Shown piece by piece: positions 14,933-24,149 of a stretch of 64,000 bases of DNA. Below the pieces are notes generated by a model that worked only from the letters and a program-made list of their open reading frames with translations, was not told the DNA's origin and searched no databases. Origin of the DNA: Natranaerofaba carboxydovora. Lineage in GTDB: Bacteria; Bacillota; Natranaerobiia; Natranaerobiales; Natranaerofabaceae. The position numbers were made by a program, and so were the translations under genes. Each line of letters opens with the position of its first letter. Position 1 is the stretch's first letter. The stretch spans positions 2,612,501 through 2,676,500 of the forward strand of contig NZ_CP054394.1 in assembly GCF_022539405.1 (NCBI RefSeq), in the 5' to 3' direction.

Positions 14933-15634
14933 CTAACTATGTTGGTAATCATAAAGATAAGATTCTTTTGGACTAATGTACAAACTCCCATCAGAATCTA
15001 AACTAGCATAAAAAATCTCTCTTGGAGAGCTGTAGCCCTTTTTTTGCAACTCACTTTGGAGCCATTTTTCTGTTAGGTTAAACTTATCAAGATGTTCATA
15101 TTCTATTTTGCCATCCATTATGATGGGCACCGGCAGTGCATCCCGAGGAGGCGTTATATTCATATCTTCTTTGGTGACTGTTCTTTTATCTGCTTTTTTT
15201 ATCACACTTAACTGACCTGAGGGTTCTAATACTGCATACTCTACTTCACTAATGTTTTGAACATTTTTCTGTCTTAACTGGGATGTTAAGTCATTCAAAT
15301 TAATTCTCACTGACTTTAATTCATATTCTTTTATTCTCCCTCTATCAATAAGTATAGTTGGCTTTCCCTCAACGATAGCTCTTATTTTTCTGTTTTTAAT
15401 CGTTATTCTAGAGACCAAGATTTCAAGGGCAAAGAGTGTTACAAGAGGGATAGCTCCTACGTATATAGGCATTGTGTCATCTTCAATAGTCAATACAGAA
15501 ACTTCTGCCATCATAATGGCTACAACAAGATCAAAAGATGATAACTGGGCAACTTCTCTTTTCCCCATAATCCTTAAGAGGGTAAATATAATAATATATA
15601 CTATAACAGTCCTATAAAGCATGGTTAAAGCCAT
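14933..15634 (-). CDS. YetF/DUF421 family membrane protein
   Basis: The 233-aa protein has three N-terminal membrane segments (about 5-80) and the conserved motif LRIMGKREVAQLSSFDLVVAIMMAE. A cytoplasmic or surface YetF C-terminal domain follows, with GKPTILIDRGRIKEYELK and a late RDALPVPIIMDG segment. Members of the family occur in spore-forming Firmicutes and some affect spore germination; the role here is not known. The ribosome site GGAGGG lies inside the 3' arm of the hairpin that ends the upstream FAH gene, with six T residues up to the ATG. Confidence 0.87.
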   Translation of the reverse strand: MALTMLYRTVIVYIIIFTLLRIMGKREVAQLSSFDLVVAIMMAEVSVLTIEDDTMPIYVGAIPLVTLFALEILVSRITIKNRKIRAIVEGKPTILIDRGRIKEYELKSVRINLNDLTSQLRQKNVQNISEVEYAVLEPSGQLSVIKKADKRTVTKEDMNITPPRDALPVPIIMDGKIEYEHLDKFNLTEKWLQSELQKKGYSSPREIFYASLDSDGSLYISPKESYLYDYQHS

Positions 15635-15638
15635 AAAA

Positions 15639-15691
15639 AAACTCCCTCCAAATACTTTTCACTAAAAGTATTCCTTGTTTGGAGAGAGTTA
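15639..15691 (-). terminator. Hairpin ending the FAH gene and containing the yetF ribosome site
   Basis: On the minus strand AACTCTCTCCAAA pairs with TTTGGAGGGAGTT (one mismatch), with an inner ATACTTTT/AAAAGTAT stem, and a T run follows. GGAGGG, the ribosome site of the yetF-like gene, is in the 3' arm, so folding would hide it. Confidence 0.65.
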
Positions 15692-15697
15692 TACAGA

Positions 15698-16462
15698 TCA
15701 TAATACATCGTTCTTTAAGACACCTATGTTCTGAATTTTTACCTCAACTTGGTCCCCCCTGCTAAGGGGACCAACCCCAGGTGGAGTACCAGTTATTATT
15801 ACATCACCTGGCTCAAGGGTCATAATGCTTGAAATAAAACTCACAAGCTCATAAACATTAAAAACCATTTCCGAAGTATTAGAGTTTTGTTTCTCTTCAC
15901 CATTAACGTAGGTTTGTACCTGCAAATTAGCCGGGTCAACTTCTGTCTCAATACATGGTCCAACGGGTAAAAATGTATCAAAACTTTTTGCCCTAGACCA
16001 TTGACCATCTTTTTTTTGTAAATCTCTAGCAGTTATATCATTAGCACATGTATAACCAAAAATATATTTCGACGCCTCATCTACATCACAGCCTTTTACC
16101 TGGCTTCCAATTATTATTGCAAGCTCTCCCTCAAAATCCACTCTCTTAGAGCCCTCCGGGTATATAATAGAGGATCCCGGATCAATAACAGTAGTAGAAG
16201 GCTTCAAAAATAACATTGGTTCATCAGGCAGGCTAAGCCCAAATTCCTTGGCATGGTCTCTATAGTTAAGACCTACTCCTACAATCTTACCCGGGTGAAC
16301 AGGAGACAGAAGGTTAACTTCTTCTAAAGCTAGTGTATTACCTGTCCTGGCAAAACTATCAAAGTAGCTTCCTTCTAATTCGTGTATCATCCCCGATTTA
16401 TCATCTAACGTACCGTAATTTATATTATCCTTTATATTATTACAATATCTTATTAATTTCAT
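15698..16462 (-). CDS. Fumarylacetoacetate hydrolase family protein
   Basis: The 254-aa protein has the FAH fold with KIVGVGLNYRDHAKE, metal ligands in DFEGELAIIIG, and a closing VIITGTPPGVGPLSRGD loop. Bacterial members of this size cleave or decarboxylate acylpyruvates such as oxaloacetate. The exact substrate cannot be assigned. It lies 29 bp after serA on the same strand and is probably co-transcribed with it. It ends at the hairpin shared with yetF. Confidence 0.87.
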   Translation of the reverse strand: MKLIRYCNNIKDNINYGTLDDKSGMIHELEGSYFDSFARTGNTLALEEVNLLSPVHPGKIVGVGLNYRDHAKEFGLSLPDEPMLFLKPSTTVIDPGSSIIYPEGSKRVDFEGELAIIIGSQVKGCDVDEASKYIFGYTCANDITARDLQKKDGQWSRAKSFDTFLPVGPCIETEVDPANLQVQTYVNGEEKQNSNTSEMVFNVYELVSFISSIMTLEPGDVIITGTPPGVGPLSRGDQVEVKIQNIGVLKNDVL

Positions 16463-16491
16463 TGTACTGGCCCCTTAAACATTTTTATCTC

Positions 16492-18078
16492 TTAATCCTT
16501 TAAAAAGCATGCTTTAGCATCTATTATCTGGGGTATATCTTTTATCTCATCTAAAGTTTCTTTGTCAATCCGTGAGTCAACCTGCATTACCATTAGAGCA
16601 TCTCCGCCTACGGACTGTCTTCCTACCTGCATTCCTGCTATATTAATACTATTTGCACCAAGTATTTTACTAACAGCTGCTATCATACCAGGTGTATCAA
16701 TGTAGTCAATAAGTAGAAGATGCTTAGAAGGCAGAACATCTACCTTGTATTCACCAATCCTTACAAACCTTGGGTCGTGCTTTCCAAATAATGTGCCTGA
16801 TATTACCCTTTCACCTTCATCAGTTTTTACTCTAGCCTGAATTAAGTTTTGGAAATCTTTTTTCTTACTAGATTTTTTCTCAACAACATTAACACCACGT
16901 TCTTCAGCTATAATAGGCGCATTTACATAGTTAATCTGATCCTTGACTATTTCACTAAAAATTCCTTTTAAGAAAGTATTAGTTAAAGGCCTTAAAGGAT
17001 AAGTGGTGATATCACCATAATATTCCATTTGTATTTCCTGAATCTTACCACCAAAATATTGAGCAAAGAAACTTCCCATGTTTCTAGCCAGTGGAATATA
17101 CGGTTTGACATCTGTAGCTACATTTTCTGGCACTGAAGGAACGTTAACAGCAGTATTAACAGGTTCTCCTTTTAGGGCTTGAATCACCTGTTCTACGATG
17201 TCTTCTGCAACCATAGCCTGAGCTTCCCTTGTTGAAGCTCCAAGATGTGGCGTGGCCACTACATTGTCTAACTCTACAAGTCTGTAATCAGTTATCGGTT
17301 CTTCATCAAACACATCTAGAGCTGCTCCTGCAAGTTTTCCTTCCTTCAGAGCATTATATAATGCATCTTCATCAATAAGTCCACCACGAGCACAGTTAAT
17401 AATGAAAGCTCCATCTTTCATTGTCTCAATAGAATCTTTGTTGATTAAATTTGCAGTTTCTTCAGTCTTAGGCAAATGTAAACTTATAAAATCCGCTTGT
17501 TCTAAGACTTCTTCTAACTCACGAATGTCAATTTGTAACTTTGATGTCTTCATTTCTGTAATATACGGGTCGTATGCTATAACATCCATTTCAAGCCCTT
17601 TAGCTCTTTTGGCAACTTCACTTCCTATTCTACCAAGACCTAAGATTCCAAGCTTCTTTTGATAAAGCTCAACGCCCATGAAGGGCTTCTTCTCCCACTT
17701 ACCATCTTTAAGACGCATATTTGCCTGTGGAATCTTTCTTGCTGTAGCAAACATCATGGCAATAGCATGTTCTGCGGCAGCTATAGTATTACCACCGGGC
17801 GCATTAAGAACAAGAATCCCTTCTTTAGTAGCAGCATCAACAGCAATATTATCGGTACCTACTCCAGCTCTTCCTACTACTTTCAGATTTTTTCCTGCTT
17901 TTAGAACTTCCTCCGTCACTTGAGTACCACTTCTTACAAGTAAAGCCTCATACTCCCCAATAACCTCCACTAATTCTTCTTGAGACAAATTCGTCTTGTA
18001 ATCCACCTGATACTCATCGGTGAATTTTTTAAGACCTTCTTCATTAAGTGAATCGCTTACAAGAATTTTGTACGTCAT
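16492..18078 (-). CDS. serA: D-3-phosphoglycerate dehydrogenase (long ACT form)
   Basis: The 528-aa protein makes 3-phosphohydroxypyruvate, the first step of serine synthesis. Order of parts: substrate domain, NAD-binding core with LGILGLGRIGSEVAKRA (about 142-158), catalytic INCARGGLIDEDAL, EEP, and TPHLGASTREAQ with the catalytic His. The allosteric substrate-binding domain (about 320-450) and a C-terminal ACT domain (about 455-528, DTPGMIAAVSKILG) follow. The start is the ATG 7 nt after GGAGGTGA; the frame extends 9 codons further upstream. A strong terminator-like hairpin sits in the leader, hinting at attenuation. Confidence 0.96.
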   Translation of the reverse strand: MTYKILVSDSLNEEGLKKFTDEYQVDYKTNLSQEELVEVIGEYEALLVRSGTQVTEEVLKAGKNLKVVGRAGVGTDNIAVDAATKEGILVLNAPGGNTIAAAEHAIAMMFATARKIPQANMRLKDGKWEKKPFMGVELYQKKLGILGLGRIGSEVAKRAKGLEMDVIAYDPYITEMKTSKLQIDIRELEEVLEQADFISLHLPKTEETANLINKDSIETMKDGAFIINCARGGLIDEDALYNALKEGKLAGAALDVFDEEPITDYRLVELDNVVATPHLGASTREAQAMVAEDIVEQVIQALKGEPVNTAVNVPSVPENVATDVKPYIPLARNMGSFFAQYFGGKIQEIQMEYYGDITTYPLRPLTNTFLKGIFSEIVKDQINYVNAPIIAEERGVNVVEKKSSKKKDFQNLIQARVKTDEGERVISGTLFGKHDPRFVRIGEYKVDVLPSKHLLLIDYIDTPGMIAAVSKILGANSINIAGMQVGRQSVGGDALMVMQVDSRIDKETLDEIKDIPQIIDAKACFLKD

Positions 18079-18107
18079 CTTGTCACCTCCAGGATTTGCT
18101 AGCAAAA

Positions 18108-18152
18108 GACTCGTCCCTCAGCCATTTTTTAAAAATTTAAAAGGGACGAGTC
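18108..18152 (-). promoter_or_regulatory. Leader hairpin of serA, possible attenuator
   Basis: GACTCGTCCCT and its perfect 11-bp complement AGGGACGAGTC flank a 23-nt AT-rich loop. On the minus strand TTTTGC follows, about 30 nt before the serA start. No T-box specifier stem or conserved T-box sequence was recognised. Confidence 0.5.
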
Positions 18153-18401
18153 CATATTAATCACATTTACTAATTCTTGCATAATTATCGAAAATGCCAG
18201 TCAAAAACGCTTTAAAAAAATAATAACACAATTATAATAAGGTGGTCAACTCTTCTTAGATACCCTCACATAGCGCCTTTTTCTCTCTGTATCCCAAATA
18301 TTAAAAAATTCCAAGCAAGATAATATATATCCACTCATAGTACTACCTAAGACAGGTTTAGATATGCTAAAATAGAGATAAATAAAGGAGATGTTTTATC
18401 T

Positions 18402-19049
18402 GTGTGGTTAATATTCCTGCTGATTTTATCGCCTATACTTTTCTTTTTACTATTAAGTTTAATACTTCTGCCTTTTCATTTTACCTTTTATTCACTTATA
18501 AATATCATCACAACCCCCTTTCAGTTAGCCAAAATCGCCTTAAACAAGAGGCTTAGAAATAATCATGCTCTTGAACATGCCACCATTAATATTTTAGAAA
18601 AAAGATACGGTTACAATAGGCTTTCTGGTTTTGCCAGGGAAAATGGTTTTGTAATCCAGGGCAGAATTAACCCTGAACACTTACAGGAAGCTGCAATGTT
18701 AGGGCTTTACCAGCTTCAAGGTGGTAACAAAGAGCTAGCTATTCATCAAAATTGCGGCACAAGTATTTTAGCAGCTAACTTTTCTAGTGCTGTAATTTTT
18801 CTTTTATTGCTATGGTTTACAGGCACTTTTAACATTTTGAATGTACTACTTGCTATCATTTTATCACAATTTGTTGGCCCCAGAGCGGGTAAAATCTTTC
18901 AAAAATATATCACCACTTCTACAGATGTCAAAGATATTGCTATTACCGGTGTACTTTACAATCAGCCGCGCGGGGCGGGGGTTATGAATTTTCCTTTTTT
19001 GGGGGGTAACGAGCCTGGTCAGTATTTTGTCAAAACTCAAAGATATTAA
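18402..19049 (+). CDS. DUF6391 family membrane protein
   Basis: The 215-aa protein has an N-terminal hydrophobic region (about 1-45) and the family motif NHALEHATINILEKR. A Gly-rich domain and a second hydrophobic pair (about 122-160) follow. The family's function is unknown; the HALEHAT His residues suggest metal binding. The start is GTG at 18402, with AAAGGAG about 11 nt upstream; an ATG nearer the ribosome site is out of frame. A half copy of the MITE-like repeat follows the stop. Confidence 0.75.
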   Translation: MWLIFLLILSPILFFLLLSLILLPFHFTFYSLINIITTPFQLAKIALNKRLRNNHALEHATINILEKRYGYNRLSGFARENGFVIQGRINPEHLQEAAMLGLYQLQGGNKELAIHQNCGTSILAANFSSAVIFLLLLWFTGTFNILNVLLAIILSQFVGPRAGKIFQKYITTSTDVKDIAITGVLYNQPRGAGVMNFPFLGGNEPGQYFVKTQRY

Positions 19050-19061
19050 AGTTATTGATGA

Positions 19062-19145
19062 ACCCTTATTTCTCCTGCTTTCTCATCAAGATGTATTGCA
19101 ATTAAAAACAAAACTTTGTTCATATAACTTTTTGCACCAGAATCA
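19062..19145. repeat. MITE-like repeat, right half only
   Basis: About 84 bp match the right half of the long copies at 30495 and 38654, from CCTTATTTCTCCTGC to the terminal GACTTTTTGCACCAGAATCA-like end. The left half is missing. It is a deletion derivative between DUF6391 and pcm. Confidence 0.75.
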
Positions 19146-19217
19146 ATTATAGATTTATAATTACTGTCTGGTTATTTAAAACTAATAATGATTCTAGTAC
19201 AAAAAGAGGTGATAATA

Positions 19218-19859
19218 ATGTCAGTCTTTGAAAAAGAAAGAAAATCAATGGTTAAAAAACAAATCTATAAAAGAGGCATTAGAGAAGAGAAAGTATTAAA
19301 AGCCTTTGAAAGTGTTCCAAGGGAAAAGTTTGTGCCAGAAGATCAAAAGCATATGGCTTACGGAGATCATCCTCTGCCAATAGGCGATAATCAAACAATA
19401 TCACAACCTTATATCGTGGCACTAATGACCGATGCTTTAGAACTTCAAAAGGAAGACAAAGTGCTTGAACTTGGAACCGGCTCTGGATATCAAGCTGCAA
19501 TTTTGGGGGAAATAGCAAGTGAAATATTTAGTATAGAAAGGATCGAAAACCTGGCTAGTAACGCGAAAAAAATTTTACGGGAACTTGGATACAATAATAT
19601 ACATATTAAAGTTGATGATGGGACCCTTGGATGGGAAGACAAATCTCCTTTTGATGCAATTATGGTCACTGCTGCAAGTCCAAATATACCCGACAGCTTA
19701 ACAGAGCAGTTAAAAACCGGAGGTAGGATGGTTATACCCGTAGGTGATCTACATTCACAGGATCTATTAAAAGTCACAAAAACCAAATCCGGGATAGAAA
19801 AAGTAAATCTTGGTGGTTGTAGATTTGTTCCTCTAAAAGGAGAAAAAGGATGGAGTTAA
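19218..19859 (+). CDS. pcm: Protein-L-isoaspartate O-methyltransferase
   Basis: The 213-aa enzyme transfers a methyl group from SAM to L-isoaspartyl residues in aged proteins, starting their repair. It has RKSMVKKQIYKRGI at the N-terminus, the substrate loop VPREKFVPE, GDNQTISQPYIVALM, the SAM motif LELGTGSGYQAAIL, and the C-terminal RFVPLKGEKGW. The ATG at 19218 follows AGAGGTGAT; the longer frame from 19188 has no ribosome site. It is flanked on both sides by copies of the MITE-like repeat. Confidence 0.95.
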   Translation: MSVFEKERKSMVKKQIYKRGIREEKVLKAFESVPREKFVPEDQKHMAYGDHPLPIGDNQTISQPYIVALMTDALELQKEDKVLELGTGSGYQAAILGEIASEIFSIERIENLASNAKKILRELGYNNIHIKVDDGTLGWEDKSPFDAIMVTAASPNIPDSLTEQLKTGGRMVIPVGDLHSQDLLKVTKTKSGIEKVNLGGCRFVPLKGEKGWS

Positions 19860-19861
19860 GT

Positions 19862-19921
19862 TGGTGCAAAAAGTCTATTCACATAAGGATAGTGTTCATA
19901 TGACTTTTTGCACCAGAATCA
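19862..19921. repeat. MITE-like repeat, short copy
   Basis: A copy of about 60 bp with facing ends GGTGCAAAAAGTC and GACTTTTTGCACC. It starts 2 bp after the pcm stop and could serve as its transcript end by folding. Confidence 0.8.
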
Positions 19922-19950
19922 AACTTGGATTTTGGTTCTGGCAGACTACT

Positions 19951-21000
19951 CTATAGGCTGAAGTCTTTTTCGTGACAGGTTTTTAGAAATTCGCTTAATA
20001 GTTTTACAGCAGAATTAACATCATCTTTATCTACCATTTCATTAACCGTATGGACATATCTCGTAGGAATAGATATCCCTGCCGTTGGTATGCCGGCTCT
20101 TGACTGCTGCATTGCTCCTGCATCTGTCCCACCTTTTGCCATAAGTTCCATCTGATACGATAATTCTTTGTCTTCGGCAATTTCTTTTAATGTATCTATT
20201 ACTTTGTAATTTGATATAGACGCGGCATCCATAATTTTGATAGCAGCACCTTCGCCTAGAGATGCTACCATTTCATCTTCTTTACTTCCCGGTATGTCAT
20301 TAGCAATTGTAACATCAAGGGCAATCCCCACATCAGGGTCAATCCCGAATGCAGAAGTTTTGCCACCCCTTAAGCCAACTTCTTCCTGAACAGTAGCTAC
20401 CAAATAAATATCCGCTTCATGGTAATCTAACTCTTTGGCAGCCTCAAGCATTACATACACACCTATCCTATCGTCCATTGCCTTTGCGCTGTAAGAATTA
20501 CCTAACTCCACAAAATCCTGCTTCAGTGTTACAGGGTCACCAATGTTAACTAGTTCTTTAACTTTGTCACCATCAAGCCCTAGATCAACAAAAAAATCTT
20601 TTACCTCTAACTTTTTCTTGGCTTCCTCAGCTGACAGCATGTGAGGTGGTTTCGTGGATGGTGCTAGATTACCTAAAAGCTCTTCTTTACCATGAACTAT
20701 GACTCTTTGTGATACAAGGGCTCTAGCATCAAATCCCCCTAGAGGCTCTAGCCTCAAAAATCCTTTTTTATCAATATGCTTAACCAAAAAGCCTATCTCA
20801 TCCATATGTGCAGCAACCATAACTTTCTTTGCTTCATTCTTAGAGGAACTTTTTCCCTTTTTGATCCCTATTACATTTCCCATACCATCTACTTTTACTT
20901 CATCTGCTATTTTGTTTAATTCATCTTTTATTAATTCACGAATTTTTTCTTCTCTCCCGGGGATACCGGGGGTAGTAACTAGTTTTTCAAGCAGCTGCAT
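19951..21000 (-). CDS. M42 family aminopeptidase
   Basis: The 349-aa protein is a di-metal aminopeptidase of the M42 (glutamyl aminopeptidase/cellulase M) family. It contains VMVAAHMDEIGFLVK (metal His-x-Asp), AMDDRIGVYV (bridging Asp), TVQEEVGLRGG (catalytic Glu pair), GIALDVTIAND and YVHTVNEMVD (metal His). These enzymes form dodecameric shells that trim peptides in the cytoplasm. GGAGG is found just before the ATG. It lies downstream of the UPF0182 gene, with a 50-bp repeat hairpin between them. Confidence 0.93.
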   Translation of the reverse strand: MQLLEKLVTTPGIPGREEKIRELIKDELNKIADEVKVDGMGNVIGIKKGKSSSKNEAKKVMVAAHMDEIGFLVKHIDKKGFLRLEPLGGFDARALVSQRVIVHGKEELLGNLAPSTKPPHMLSAEEAKKKLEVKDFFVDLGLDGDKVKELVNIGDPVTLKQDFVELGNSYSAKAMDDRIGVYVMLEAAKELDYHEADIYLVATVQEEVGLRGGKTSAFGIDPDVGIALDVTIANDIPGSKEDEMVASLGEGAAIKIMDAASISNYKVIDTLKEIAEDKELSYQMELMAKGGTDAGAMQQSRAGIPTAGISIPTRYVHTVNEMVDKDDVNSAVKLLSEFLKTCHEKDFSL

Positions 21001-21050
21001 ATTATACCTCCTTCATAATGTGAATATACTTTTTACAGCCTAAATTAAAC

Positions 21051-21100
21051 TTGATACTGGTGCTAAAAGTCATATAAGAAAGTTTTTGCACCAGTATCAA
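21051..21100. repeat. MITE-like repeat, minimal 50-bp copy
   Basis: Perfect 13-bp arms TTGATACTGGTGC / GCACCAGTATCAA with AAAGT-like interior. It is the shortest complete copy and lies 3 bp beyond the UPF0182 stop. An eroded end (GTGAATATACTTTTTACAGCC, about 21020-21040) lies beside it. Confidence 0.75.
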
Positions 21101-21103
21101 TGT

Positions 21104-24088
21104 TTAGTTTTCTTCTAGATCAGTTTCTGCTACATCCTCTGATTTTTCATTTAACTTCTCAAGCACCTCTTTTAGTTCTTCTTGAATACTTCCATATTCA
21201 TTCCAATCACCATCTCTAAGGGCATCCTCAGCATCAATATAGAGTTCGAGAGCTCTTCTAGATAGCTCGTAGACATCTTCTAATTCATCCTCTGGTATCA
21301 TCTCATCAGGTATCTCTAGCTCTTCTTCTAAGTCGGGATCTTCTGGATCTTCTATATCTGGATCTTCAATATCAATCTGATCAATGTCTTTTCCAAAGTG
21401 CTCTAAAGCTTCTTCTAAGCTTGGAGCCATAATCAAATCATCTTCCCAGGCAACTATAACCCTGCGCATTTCAGGAAAACTAGCGCCTTCTGCTTCAAGA
21501 TAAACAGGCTCCACATATAGTATTCCATTCTCAAGAGGTATTACCAGCAAATTTCCTCTAATAACACTTGAACCACCTCTATCCCACAGCGAAAATAGTC
21601 TCGAAATCTCCGGGTCCTGGTCAATTCTTGAGTCAATCTGTCTTGGACCATAGGCCAACGTTCCCCTGGGAAAACGATAAAGGACTAATTCGCCATAATT
21701 TTCTCCATCATTCCTAGCTCCTAGCCAGGATATCATATTATTTCTCTGTACTGGAGTAAAAGGAAGCATCAAAACAAATTCAGAGTCATCCTCTCCTGGT
21801 AAGTTAAGAGTTGCATAATATGGTTCCATCCTTATAGTATCGCCATAATATTTTTCAGTAGCTATATCCCAGGCATCTTCACGGTTATAAAAAACTACCG
21901 GTGTTGTCATGTGATAATTCCTTAACATATCAGCTTGAATGTCAAAGAGATCAACAGGATAACGAATCTGGTCTTGTAGTTCTTCTGGCATTTCATCTAA
22001 ATCCCTAAATAGATCTGGAAAAGCATTTGACAGGGCAGTAGTTACAGGCTCATCTTCTACCAGGTAATAAGAAACCTCCCCACTATAGGCATCAACTATA
22101 ACTTTTACAGGATTTCTAATATAATTCTTTCCTCTATAGTCATAAGGATTACTGTAAGGGTAATTATCACTATCTACATAAGCATCAATTATCCAAAATA
22201 ATCTTCCGTCAGCGACAGCCATGTAAGGATCATCATCATAAGTTAAAAAAGGAGCAATTGTATTAATCCTTTCCTGGATATTTCTGTTTATCAAAATTTC
22301 ACTGTCATCAGTAAATTGTCTTGATAAAAATATAAAAGAATTTCTCTCTCTTAATGCATATAATGCTCTGTTGATTATATTATCAATTGGTATACCTGTT
22401 TCTCCTTGGTAGTCTATATCGACTTCTTCTCCTCCACCAGGATAGTTAAACTCTTTTTCCTCAGTATTTACTATTACAAAATCATTTTTTAGCTCTCCAA
22501 AGTAAATTTCCGGCCGTTCTAACCCAATCCCTATATTATCTACAACAGGCATATCCTGTAGGAAAAAGCGAGGATGTCCTCTAGCAGTAAACTCACCTAC
22601 AGGACTCATGGCAAGACCATATCCATGAGTATATTTCAAGTGCCTATTAATATTAGTCTGCGCTTCATCAGGCAGTCTATTAACATCCAACTCCCTCGCT
22701 GATAACATAACCTGATGGTATTGGTCATCTATAGTATAACGAGCAATATCAACATCATCAAATTGATAATACTGCCTGAATTCTTGTGATTCACGATAAA
22801 CTTCTCGAAGCGGCCTATAATCAAGTAGCCTTACATTTCTCAGTAACTCGTCATCAATTTCCGGTACTTCGCTTACTTCTCCTACTTCTCCCACTATATC
22901 CTCTTCTTCTAACATCTCTTCATCAATGCCTTCATCTATATCATTTATATTAATATCCTCATCAATATCCTCATCAATATCCTCATTAAAATCTTCTGGG
23001 TTTTCCTCCACATTTTCTACATTTTCATCAATTTCTTGTTCTAGTTCATCTTCATCCACATCCGGCAAAGCGTCTGTTCCTTCCCACATCTTTTCATCTA
23101 TATCATGTAAGTTATAAGCTTTCCTGGTCATTTCAAGATGATTCTCTAGATAAGGTCGCTCCATTGAAAGTTCATTAGGCGAAACTATAAAGTTTTGTAA
23201 AATAGAAGCGTAAATATTTCCAGCTATAAAGATAAATACAAATATACCAGCAACCAAAGCCGTATATTTAAATTTTCCAATTTTGAAATTAATCATAGTA
23301 ATTATAAATCCAATAATCCCAATAATGGTTAATATCAAATAAAGAGGAGCACTTGCATTTAGATCCGTATAACCAGCACCAAACATTGCTCCACGGTCTG
23401 AAAATAAAAGATTAAACCTGGCCAAATAAGACTGAAGGGCAAAGATTAACAACAACATACCAACGAACAAATTAATATGTTTTAAAGCACTATAACCCTT
23501 AGTTAGACCACCTTTTTTAATTAACCCCCAGGTGACAATGCCTCTGAAAACATACACCACCATAACAAACAAAAAAGTAAAGATAACTAGTGATAAAACA
23601 TTGCCAAGTATAGTTCTATATAAAGGTAACTCAAAAAAGTAAAAAGATATATCCCTGCCAAAAACAGGATCAACATCTCCAATAGGTTCGTTATAGATAA
23701 AATAAATTAGATTAAGCCAAAAATCTCTAAAAAACCCTGCCCAAAGCACCCCTATGACAGCGCTAATAGCAATTTTAGCAACTTTTCCTATCTGCTTTAG
23801 TTTATTTATGTAAGGTGCCAAAGGACTTTCGACAAAATAAACCTGAGCCTGAGGTGTCAATAATATACCAGTTAGATAATTTAGGTTTAAATAAAAAAAC
23901 ACAGTACCAAACAAAAATGCAATAATATATGTTAGCCACTGAAACAAGAAAGGCCTTACAAAAAGGGCCTGATAATCTACAGCTCTAAACCACTGCCAAT
24001 TTGTTATTGTGTTAGCAATAGTGTCAAGAGATAAAACCAAAAAAATTAAAATACCTAAAGCGATTATTTGTTTATGCTTTCTATGCAT
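21104..24088 (-). CDS. UPF0182 family large membrane protein
   Basis: The 994-aa protein has about seven membrane segments in its first 300 residues, then a large outside domain with conserved patches (YTHGYGLAMSPVGEF, GHPRFFLQDMP, LPFTPVQRNNMISWLGARND). This is the UPF0182 layout; the function is unknown. Two unusual Asp/Glu-rich inserts stand out. One lies at about residues 345-415, with DEDIDEDI repeats encoded by a 12-nt tandem unit near 22945-22985, and one is near the C-terminus. The start is ATG, preceded by two near-identical ribosome sites in a duplicated GGAGGCACT unit. Confidence 0.92.
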   Translation of the reverse strand: MHRKHKQIIALGILIFLVLSLDTIANTITNWQWFRAVDYQALFVRPFLFQWLTYIIAFLFGTVFFYLNLNYLTGILLTPQAQVYFVESPLAPYINKLKQIGKVAKIAISAVIGVLWAGFFRDFWLNLIYFIYNEPIGDVDPVFGRDISFYFFELPLYRTILGNVLSLVIFTFLFVMVVYVFRGIVTWGLIKKGGLTKGYSALKHINLFVGMLLLIFALQSYLARFNLLFSDRGAMFGAGYTDLNASAPLYLILTIIGIIGFIITMINFKIGKFKYTALVAGIFVFIFIAGNIYASILQNFIVSPNELSMERPYLENHLEMTRKAYNLHDIDEKMWEGTDALPDVDEDELEQEIDENVENVEENPEDFNEDIDEDIDEDININDIDEGIDEEMLEEEDIVGEVGEVSEVPEIDDELLRNVRLLDYRPLREVYRESQEFRQYYQFDDVDIARYTIDDQYHQVMLSARELDVNRLPDEAQTNINRHLKYTHGYGLAMSPVGEFTARGHPRFFLQDMPVVDNIGIGLERPEIYFGELKNDFVIVNTEEKEFNYPGGGEEVDIDYQGETGIPIDNIINRALYALRERNSFIFLSRQFTDDSEILINRNIQERINTIAPFLTYDDDPYMAVADGRLFWIIDAYVDSDNYPYSNPYDYRGKNYIRNPVKVIVDAYSGEVSYYLVEDEPVTTALSNAFPDLFRDLDEMPEELQDQIRYPVDLFDIQADMLRNYHMTTPVVFYNREDAWDIATEKYYGDTIRMEPYYATLNLPGEDDSEFVLMLPFTPVQRNNMISWLGARNDGENYGELVLYRFPRGTLAYGPRQIDSRIDQDPEISRLFSLWDRGGSSVIRGNLLVIPLENGILYVEPVYLEAEGASFPEMRRVIVAWEDDLIMAPSLEEALEHFGKDIDQIDIEDPDIEDPEDPDLEEELEIPDEMIPEDELEDVYELSRRALELYIDAEDALRDGDWNEYGSIQEELKEVLEKLNEKSEDVAETDLEEN

Positions 24089-24149
24089 TTACGAGTGCCT
24101 CCTTCAAGTGCCTCCTTAGAGGTCACTATCATCTTCTAAAATTATATCT

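Noticed and set aside
18080-18240. T-box riboswitch ahead of serA
   Set aside because: Only a terminator-like hairpin was seen; no stem I, specifier loop or conserved T-box sequence could be found.
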